The notes below the pieces were generated by a model that had not been told where the DNA came from, did not search any database, and saw only the letters and a list, made by a program, of their open reading frames with translations. The position numbers and the translations under genes were made by a program. This document shows, in pieces, positions 1-5,474 of a stretch of 5,474 nucleotides of DNA; the stretch's first letter is position 1, and every line of letters starts with the position of its first letter. Source of the DNA: an uncultured Dokdonia sp. (GTDB lineage Bacteria > Bacteroidota > Bacteroidia > Flavobacteriales > Flavobacteriaceae). Location: positions 1 to 5,474 of the forward strand of contig CAKZKZ010000187.1 of the NCBI GenBank assembly GCA_937124495.1, read 5' to 3'.

Positions 1-1432
1 TTAATTTTAAAGCTTGTACCTCTACGTTATTATGATCTCCTTCTTCTATAAAATTAATATCTAAATCTGTTAATGCTGAGGTTTCTCCTAAACTTTTAAT
101 TTTTGTTATTTCAGTTTCATCAGAAATATATCTACCATTACGTTCTACTGCGTTTTGTAGTAAAAGCATCACATCAAACAAAGGAGATCTCGATCTGTCT
201 CTTTTGTAATCTATAAGTTCTAATAAACGGTCAAAGGGATAGAATTGACAATCTAAAGCATCTAGCGTATTTTCTTTTACATCGCTAAAAAACTCATTGA
301 ATGTTTGCTTTGGGTCTATTTGATTACGCAACGGCAAGGAGTTAATATAACACCCTATTTGACCTTTCAAATCTGCGTGATCGCGACCAGCAACAGCCGT
401 ACCTATAATAATATCTTTATTGTTTGTATACTTATAAAGCAACACATTCCATACAGCCACTAGCCCCATATAAACACTTCCTCCATTAGTAGAGCACAGT
501 GCCTTAAATAAACCTGTTACCTCTCTAGACATATATGACTTAAGAGCAAATCCATTTACGGTTCTATTTGCAGGTCTTATCTTATTGTTCGCAAAATTAA
601 GTACAGGTATTTCACCTGAAAATATATTTTGGAAATAGGTTTCTTGTTTTTTATAAAGTTTATTTTTTAGTTGATCATTTTGCCAGGCTGCATAGTCTTT
701 ATATTGAATATTTAGCGCTGGTAGTTCGTGAGCCACTCCTAATTCAAAAGAAGAATAAAAGGCAAAAATATCTTTAAATAATACATCAAGAGACCAAGAA
801 TCACTTATTACATGATGAATATTACAATATAATACGAAGTCACTTTCGTCTAATTGAAATAGGTAAACCCTTAATAAAGGTCCTTTTTCAATATCAAATG
901 ATTTTTCAATATCATCTCTTTTAATATTTTCTACTTTCTCATTATTGTTTTCAAGAGTTCTGAAATCAAAAAAATCAACAGTAAAATCAATAGCATCCTT
1001 TTCTAAAATATATTGACGTATTTGTCCTTCATCATTGATTCTAAACACGGTACGTAAAGATTCATGTCTTTCGATAGTACTATAGACTGCTCGTTTAAAA
1101 TTTACAACATTGATTTGTTGTTGCAAACGAATAGAATTAGGTACCGCATAATTAAACCCTTTTGCCCCTGTATCTATAAGAATAGAAGACAATATTCTTA
1201 ATTGACTTGATGAAGTCTCATAACTTTCTTGAATCTCCAGTCTCGGTATACTAACACTTTTATTTGAAGAAGCATATTTGCTTAAGTAAGAAATAATCTC
1301 CTGTTTATTATCCTTTATTTTTTGAAGAAGTGCCTCGTCCATTTCATCATTTTCAAAACCAAGTTTAAGATTTTCACCATCTAATGATAGTGTTATATTA
1401 CTCTCGTGTATTTCATTTAATAAATCAACCAT
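1..1432 (-). CDS. Nonribosomal peptide synthetase, N-terminal part (TubC-type docking domain plus condensation domain); 3' end outside window
   Basis: I translated this open frame by hand. It runs 477 codons from the ATG at 1432 to the left edge without a stop. Residues 1-55 look like a TubC-type N-terminal docking domain: helix (LLNEIHE), beta-hairpin (ITLSLDGENLKLGF), then a helical stretch ending KQEIISYLSKY. A condensation domain follows from about residue 70, with C1-like SSSQLRILSS (74-83), C2 RHESLRTVF (122-130), C3 HHVISDSWS (206-214, catalytic His207), C4 YKDYAAW (244-250), C5-like GQIGCYINSLPLR (357-369), C6-like YPFDRLLEL (398-406) and C7-like RSRSPLFDVML (413-423). It would join the beta-ketoacyl chain on the PKS carrier to the amino acid loaded by its own module. 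The Gly of HHxxxDG is Ser212. The C2 and C3 patterns suit an ordinary L-donor-type domain better than a dual epimerizing one, but subtype is not certain. The ATG was chosen because the docking domain starts there. The upstream frame is open to a TAA at 1543-1541 but has no ATG. Adenylation and carrier domains are expected to the left. Confidence 0.95.
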   Translation of the reverse strand, partial: MVDLLNEIHESNITLSLDGENLKLGFENDEMDEALLQKIKDNKQEIISYLSKYASSNKSVSIPRLEIQESYETSSSQLRILSSILIDTGAKGFNYAVPNSIRLQQQINVVNFKRAVYSTIERHESLRTVFRINDEGQIRQYILEKDAIDFTVDFFDFRTLENNNEKVENIKRDDIEKSFDIEKGPLLRVYLFQLDESDFVLYCNIHHVISDSWSLDVLFKDIFAFYSSFELGVAHELPALNIQYKDYAAWQNDQLKNKLYKKQETYFQNIFSGEIPVLNFANNKIRPANRTVNGFALKSYMSREVTGLFKALCSTNGGSVYMGLVAVWNVLLYKYTNNKDIIIGTAVAGRDHADLKGQIGCYINSLPLRNQIDPKQTFNEFFSDVKENTLDALDCQFYPFDRLLELIDYKRDRSRSPLFDVMLLLQNAVERNGRYISDETEITKIKSLGETSALTDLDINFIEEGDHNNVEVQALKL

Positions 1433-1549
1433 TGCATGTCGTTTTTGGAAGCACAAGCGAGTTGTCTTCAAATAATTAATAAAAAAAGTGTTGTTGTATA
1501 TGTTTTCGCTTAAAGCGAAAAAAAGAAAAGAGAGAAACCCTTAACCTTC
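1433..1549 (-). other. 117-bp gap between PKS and downstream NRPS genes
   Basis: This is the only sizeable non-coding stretch in the window. On the transcribed (minus) strand it holds a pyrimidine-rich run of TTTCTCTCTTTTCTTTTTTT type, a perfect hairpin, a second short T-run near 1481-1487 and then the NRPS start. It is much longer than the 18-bp gap before the PKS gene, so it may carry an internal promoter, an attenuator or an RNA processing site. A TTTG at 1472-1469 resembles half of the Bacteroidota -7 element (TAnnTTTG), but the TA is misplaced and no clear -33 TTG is paired with it. No Shine-Dalgarno sequence precedes the ATG at 1432. No function can be assigned with confidence. Confidence 0.6.
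1503..1521 (-). repeat. Perfect 8-bp inverted repeat (hairpin) in the PKS-NRPS gap
   Basis: TTTTCGCT and AGCGAAAA are exact reverse complements separated by a 3-nt loop (TAA on the plus strand, TTA on the minus). The stem is short but has a CGC/GCG core. In the direction of transcription the T-run lies before the stem rather than directly after it. The next T-run begins about 15 nt downstream, so this is not a textbook intrinsic terminator. It could be a weak attenuator, an RNA stability element between the genes, or an operator. The repeat is seen directly; any function is inference. Confidence 0.55.
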
Positions 1550-4500
1550 TTAGATTGTAATTACAGTCTTACTCGGGCTTGGATTTTCATTTTCATTTTC
1601 TTGAATAGTGACAAATTTCAATGCCAAATCAATTTCTGCAGCAAGTCCCTTTATAGTAGCTTTTTTATAAAAATCTTTAATCTTGATATCTATCTCAAAT
1701 GTTTTTTGAATGAGCTTAAGCATCGTCACTCCTTTTAAAGAGTTCCCGCCTAAAGCAAAGAAATCATCTAAAACTCCTATTTTATGTATGCTGAAAAAGT
1801 CTTGCCAAATTTCTACTAATTTCTTTTCAGTAGTGGTTGAAGGCTCTTTATAAGGATTACTCATGAGTTCTCTATCCCCATCTTCATCATATATATCTTC
1901 CTCTTCTTCCAGACCTGTATCTTGATTATACGTTATAGTATCAAGTGACGTAACATCTAAATTTTCTAAAGGATTCACCCGTGTTAAGAACTTAGTCTTA
2001 TGAAAAACATAGGTAGGAGCAGATATTTTATTAGGTAACTTATTTCCATAATAAGCATCCCAATCGATATCAATGCCTTGAAACCATAACTCGCCTAACT
2101 TCTGTAAGAAGAATTGAGTGTCATTTATTTCCTGACTTGGATGTCTTACCATATTAATGGCTACGTGATCATGGATATTTTCTTCACTATGTTGCTTAAA
2201 TACACTCGTTAATACATTACCTGGTCCTACTTCTAAGAATGTCATATTCTTAAGAGTAAGTAACTGTTGCAATCCTTTAGAAAATTGAACTGTATTTCTT
2301 AAGTGATTCACCCAATAATCTACAGAAGTTGCTTCTTCATTAGTAAGTATTTCTCCTGTAAAGTTTGACAATAAAGGTATCGTTGGTTCTGATAGTGTTA
2401 CTTTTTGGAGCTCTTCTTTAAATTCTTCTAAAATTGAATCCATTAGAAAAGAGTGTCCTGCAAGCGATACTCTGAGCCTTGAACAAGCAATATCTTTCTC
2501 TTCTAAAATCCCTTTAAGATCCTCTACCCCTTTAATAGTTCCTGACACAACACAGGATTCTGGTGAGTTTACTACAGCAATACTTAATTCACTGTTTAAA
2601 TATGCTGTGAGTTTTTCTTTTGATAAACCTACACTAAGCATGCCTCCTTCTGGGGCTCGTGACATTAACTCTCCTCTTTTAATCAACAAGGATAAAGCCG
2701 TTTCAAAAGTGAAAATCCCACTTAAACAAGCAGCCACATATTCTCCTGTACTATGGCCAATTACGTAATCAGGATTAATTCCTAAATGCATCATTGTTTT
2801 TGCTACTGCATATTCAAAAACAAATACTAGAGGTTGTGTATGGTTGTTCTCATTTATATCTATTTTTTGGTTTTGAACATTATTTCCTGAAAACAGTACC
2901 GTAGCATAATCTTTTCCTGTTTCTTTTTTCAAATACGCAAAGCCCTTATTGATGAATTCTTTAAAGTGCTCATTATCTAAATATAAGTCTTTACCCATAT
3001 TTAAATATTGCGACCCAGATCCTGAACACATAAAAGTTACTTTACTAGCAACCTTTAACTTCCCTGAAAATAAACCTTCCTGATCTTCACTATCTAATAT
3101 TTTAATAGCTTCCGCCTTGTCTTTACATACGAGAAACTTATTATATTTAAATTGATCCCTTCCTGTTTGTAATGTATATGCTAAATCTGATAGGTTTTGT
3201 TCCTTTTTTGTTTCTAAAAATGTCTTTAGATTTTCTTGAAACTCATTTAATGACCATTGCGATTTTGCTGAATAACGTATTAAATAATATGGATTGTTTG
3301 TAATAGATTTTGCTCTATCTGGTGCTTCTTCTAGCACTACGTGAACGTTATTCCCTCCTATACCAAAAGCGCTTACTCCTGCTCGTAAGGGGCCATCACT
3401 TTCCCAGGCTGTTTTCTTTGTATTTACATAAAAAGGGCCCTTTTTAAAATTAATCTGTTTATTAGGAGAATCAAAATGTAATGACTCAGGAATACACTTT
3501 TGATTAATTGACATGGTTGCTTTAACCAAGCCAGCAATCCCTGCTGCGGAGTCTAAATGCCCCATATTTGTTTTAACCGATCCTACAGCACAAGAATGTT
3601 CTGTATTGTAATTAAATGCTTTATTTAAGGCTTCTATTTCTATTGGGTCACCCAGTTTTGTTCCTGTTCCGTGGGTTTCTATATATCCTATAGATTCTGG
3701 AGTTACCTCGGCTATTTTATGTGCTAAATGTATACACTCATATTGTCCCTGAATACTAGGTGCAGTATACCCTACTTTTCTATTACCATCATTATTAAGA
3801 GCTGTTGAGCGAATGACTGAATAAATATTATCTCGATCTCTTAGGGCATCTTCTAATCTTTTAAGGACTATAATTCCTACCCCTTCTCCATTAATTATAC
3901 CTGATGAAGATTCATCAAATGCTCTACAATGACCATCTTTAGAATAGATCATCCCTTCCTCATAATTATATCCTATCATTTTTTTAGTTAGTATTTTCAC
4001 ACCACCTGTAACAGCAACCGAGCATTCTTTTAATAATAAATTTCTACAAGCCAGATGCACTGCTGCTAAAGAACTTGAGCATGCAGTATCTACAAGAAGA
4101 CTTGGTCCTTTTAAATTAAGTTTGTAAGAAATTAATGTATTTGCAAAACTTCTATTTGATAATTGATTGGCAAAAAAAGGATTTACTTTATTGTTATTGG
4201 ATGCTTTTACATGTAATCTCCAATTAAAATTATCATTTACAGCAGTATACAAACCTATTTTACCTGTATGATCTGTTGTTTTGGTTCCAGCATCTTCTAA
4301 AGCCATCCATACATGTTCGTGAAGTAATCTAGTTTGAGGATCCATTATTTCGGCCTCACTTTTAGTATACCCAAAAAACTTGTAATCAAAACATTCTGGG
4401 TTATCAATATGAGAAGTCGCACCTACAAAATTAGGGTGCTTTTCTTTGACTTCAATCCCCAAATCTTTAAGTTCTTCATCAGAATAAAAATGAATCATCT

Positions 4501-4609
4501 CATTACCTACTTGTAAGTTTTTCCAGAATTGTTCAATATTTTCTGACTTCGGAAATTTCCCGGACATTCCTATAATGGCTATGTCTTTTTTTCTTGAAGT
4601 ATTTTTCAT
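1550..4609 (-). CDS. Type I modular polyketide synthase, single KS-AT-ACP module without reductive domains
   Basis: This complete 1019-residue PKS module adds one extender unit to the chain received from the upstream NRPS. The ketosynthase spans about residues 8-430 and keeps the full Cys-His-His triad: Cys177 in DTACSSS, His313 in ETHGTGT and His351 in NMGHLDS. Runs such as DGHCRAFD and KVGYTAPS resemble ketosynthases of mixed NRPS/PKS systems (recalled, not searched). The acyltransferase spans about 525-815, with Ser620 in GHSTGEY, His719 in LAGHS and the EVGPGNVL signature at 793-800. The carrier domain spans about 925-995, with phosphopantetheine Ser957 in LGGNSL. No ketoreductase, dehydratase, enoylreductase, methyltransferase or aminotransferase is present, so the expected product is a beta-ketoacyl thioester. 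The ATG at 4609 leaves only eight residues before the ketosynthase, so there is no coiled-coil docking domain. Oddities are GSGSQ where GQGSQ is usual, a non-standard HAFH-box, an acidic linker at 900-915 and an EN-repeat tail. Extender choice is uncertain; malonyl-CoA is the default guess. Confidence 0.97.
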   Translation of the reverse strand: MKNTSRKKDIAIIGMSGKFPKSENIEQFWKNLQVGNEMIHFYSDEELKDLGIEVKEKHPNFVGATSHIDNPECFDYKFFGYTKSEAEIMDPQTRLLHEHVWMALEDAGTKTTDHTGKIGLYTAVNDNFNWRLHVKASNNNKVNPFFANQLSNRSFANTLISYKLNLKGPSLLVDTACSSSLAAVHLACRNLLLKECSVAVTGGVKILTKKMIGYNYEEGMIYSKDGHCRAFDESSSGIINGEGVGIIVLKRLEDALRDRDNIYSVIRSTALNNDGNRKVGYTAPSIQGQYECIHLAHKIAEVTPESIGYIETHGTGTKLGDPIEIEALNKAFNYNTEHSCAVGSVKTNMGHLDSAAGIAGLVKATMSINQKCIPESLHFDSPNKQINFKKGPFYVNTKKTAWESDGPLRAGVSAFGIGGNNVHVVLEEAPDRAKSITNNPYYLIRYSAKSQWSLNEFQENLKTFLETKKEQNLSDLAYTLQTGRDQFKYNKFLVCKDKAEAIKILDSEDQEGLFSGKLKVASKVTFMCSGSGSQYLNMGKDLYLDNEHFKEFINKGFAYLKKETGKDYATVLFSGNNVQNQKIDINENNHTQPLVFVFEYAVAKTMMHLGINPDYVIGHSTGEYVAACLSGIFTFETALSLLIKRGELMSRAPEGGMLSVGLSKEKLTAYLNSELSIAVVNSPESCVVSGTIKGVEDLKGILEEKDIACSRLRVSLAGHSFLMDSILEEFKEELQKVTLSEPTIPLLSNFTGEILTNEEATSVDYWVNHLRNTVQFSKGLQQLLTLKNMTFLEVGPGNVLTSVFKQHSEENIHDHVAINMVRHPSQEINDTQFFLQKLGELWFQGIDIDWDAYYGNKLPNKISAPTYVFHKTKFLTRVNPLENLDVTSLDTITYNQDTGLEEEEDIYDEDGDRELMSNPYKEPSTTTEKKLVEIWQDFFSIHKIGVLDDFFALGGNSLKGVTMLKLIQKTFEIDIKIKDFYKKATIKGLAAEIDLALKFVTIQENENENPSPSKTVITI
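1583..1600 (-). repeat. Three exact copies of a hexamer (GAAAAT on the coding strand)
   Basis: Three tandem GAAAAT units lie inside the PKS gene and encode Glu-Asn three times at residues 1004-1009, just before the C-terminal end SPSKTVITI. Because the unit is 6 bp, gain or loss of copies would keep the frame and only lengthen or shorten the flexible linker between the carrier domain and the extreme C-terminus. Confidence 0.8.
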
Positions 4610-4627
4610 GTTTAAAAATTTTACTAA
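4610..4627 (-). other. 18-bp intergenic spacer, NRPS stop to PKS start
   Basis: The NRPS TAA (4630-4628) and the PKS ATG (4609-4607) are separated by 18 bp of almost pure A/T. There is no room for a separate promoter plus leader and no Shine-Dalgarno sequence. This supports co-transcription and an SD-independent start of the kind common in Bacteroidota. Confidence 0.75.
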
Positions 4628-5474
4628 TTACATTAAATCAATTATCTCATCCAAGACACCAGAAAGGTCCTCTTCTACTTCTTCTTCAATTATTACAGCG
4701 TTTTTATTTGTTTTAATATATTCATTAAGCTGATCTATGTTTGTGTATTCAAATAGCGTTACTACCGTTATTTCTGCACTAAATAGTTCACTTAACTCTC
4801 CTGCAATTGTCATTAATCGTATAGAGGTGGCGCCTATATCAAAAAAGTTATCAAACACGCCGATTACCTCTTTATTTCTTCCTAACTGTTGAGATAAAAC
4901 TTGAGCTATTATTTCTTCATTTTCATCTCTAGGAGCCACATACTCTTCTCCTACCGTGATTGTAGTAAGGTCAATAGTGTCCAAATCCTTCTTATCAATT
5001 TTCCCATTAGACGTTAATTTAAAATGGTCCACCTGAATAAAATATGATGGTATCATATAGTCTGGTAAAAACTCTTTTAAGGAAGCCCTTAATTTTGAAG
5101 ATTTTTGCTTTTTTGAGGCGACTACAAATGCAACTAAATCATGATCATTATTTGCATTCTTTTTTATCTGAACGACGACATTATCTATCATCTCCATTTT
5201 CAAGATCGCATGTTCCACCTCACCTAATTCTATACGGTATCCTCTAATTTTTATTTGGTCATCTTTTCTACCTATAAATTCAATTTTACCATCTGGTAAT
5301 CTTTTTGCTAAATCACCAGTTCTATAAAGTTTTTCATCATCTATATATGGATTCGTTATGAATTTTTCATTGGTCAGAGTAGGATTGTTTAAGTACCCTC
5401 TCGATAATCCAACACCACCTATGTGCAATTCTCCTATGGCCCCGTTTGGAACTAGTTGACCATTGTTATCCAAA
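4628..5474 (-). CDS. Nonribosomal peptide synthetase, C-terminal part (adenylation domain end, carrier domain, acidic tail); 5' end outside window
   Basis: This is the last 281 residues of an NRPS subunit, which activates an amino acid as its adenylate and loads it on a carrier-bound phosphopantetheine arm. Visible adenylation motifs, in order, are A6 (GELHIGG, residues 15-21), A7 (YRTGDL, 50-55), A8 (GRKDDQIKIRGYR, 68-80), A9 (LPDYMIP, 136-142) and A10 (NGKID, 156-160, with the catalytic Lys at 158). A peptidyl carrier domain follows at about 180-255, with phosphopantetheine Ser217 in FFDIGATS. The usual GG of this motif is GA. The protein ends in an acidic tail (about 262-281) with no epimerase, thioesterase or condensation domain after the carrier. 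The apparent start at 5473 is TTG, which fits an internal Leu of the conserved run before A6, so the gene continues rightward past the window. Substrate-selecting residues around A3-A5 are missing, so the amino acid cannot be predicted. The PKS gene begins 18 bp downstream, so the two are very probably co-transcribed and consecutive in the assembly line. Confidence 0.95.
   Translation of the reverse strand, partial: LDNNGQLVPNGAIGELHIGGVGLSRGYLNNPTLTNEKFITNPYIDDEKLYRTGDLAKRLPDGKIEFIGRKDDQIKIRGYRIELGEVEHAILKMEMIDNVVVQIKKNANNDHDLVAFVVASKKQKSSKLRASLKEFLPDYMIPSYFIQVDHFKLTSNGKIDKKDLDTIDLTTITVGEEYVAPRDENEEIIAQVLSQQLGRNKEVIGVFDNFFDIGATSIRLMTIAGELSELFSAEITVVTLFEYTNIDQLNEYIKTNKNAVIIEEEVEEDLSGVLDEIIDLM

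Noticed and set aside
1416..1437. Alternative ATG at 1437 for the second NRPS gene
   Set aside because: It is in a different frame and reaches a stop after six codons, whereas the ATG at 1432 opens the 477-codon frame and the docking domain.
1462..1480. Possible Bacteroidota promoter before the second NRPS gene
   Set aside because: Only the TTTG half of TAnnTTTG is present, with the TA misplaced and no convincing -33 TTG at proper spacing, so it is too weak to list as a promoter.
1503..1521. Hairpin as an intrinsic terminator after the PKS gene
   Set aside because: The T-run precedes the stem in the direction of transcription and the next T-run is about 15 nt away. The downstream gene is also expected to be co-expressed.
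4334..4516. 60-codon plus-strand open frame
   Set aside because: It lies wholly opposite the conserved N-terminal ketosynthase coding sequence, and its translation shows no recognisable motif; it is a shadow frame.
5044..5247. 67-codon plus-strand open frame
   Set aside because: It is antisense to adenylation motifs A8-A9 of the NRPS gene, has no family resemblance, and is best explained as a shadow frame.
1..5474. CRISPR arrays, tRNA/rRNA genes, insertion sequences or toxin-antitoxin genes
   Set aside because: No spaced direct repeats, structural RNA motifs, transposase frames or terminal inverted repeats were seen; nearly all of the sequence is accounted for by the three synthase genes.

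Overview
The window is an interior slice of a modular nonribosomal peptide synthetase / polyketide synthase (NRPS/PKS) gene cluster. Every gene is on the minus strand, so transcription and the predicted assembly line run from right (high coordinates) to left. The DNA is clearly AT-rich, and neither visible start codon has a Shine-Dalgarno-like GGAGG upstream. Together with the protein style, this suggests a Bacteroidota host, perhaps a marine flavobacterium. That is an inference from composition and translation signals, not from a taxonomic marker.

Right to left the layout is as follows. (1) 5474-4628 is the 3' end of an NRPS gene: the last part of an adenylation domain (core motifs A6-A10), a peptidyl carrier domain and an acidic tail. 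(2) After 18 bp, 4609-1550 is a complete 1019-residue single-module PKS with ketosynthase, acyltransferase and acyl carrier protein, and no reductive domain. (3) After a 117-bp gap containing a small perfect hairpin, the 5' part of a second NRPS gene runs from 1432 off the left edge. It starts with a TubC-type N-terminal docking domain followed by a nearly complete condensation domain. Its stop lies outside the window, so it is easily missed by ORF callers.

Read together, the three proteins form an NRPS -> PKS -> NRPS relay. An aminoacyl or peptidyl chain on the first carrier domain would pass to the PKS ketosynthase and be extended by one extender unit, most simply malonyl-CoA. It would leave as an unreduced beta-ketoacyl chain on the PKS carrier, then be joined to the next amino acid by the condensation domain of the second NRPS. 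Intact catalytic residues in all the visible domains argue for a working line. The substrate of the first adenylation domain cannot be read because its specificity-determining part is outside the window. No release domain, tailoring enzyme, transporter or regulator is visible, so the product cannot be named. The cluster may be undescribed as a whole, but its parts belong to known families, and I see no unrelated novel system here.
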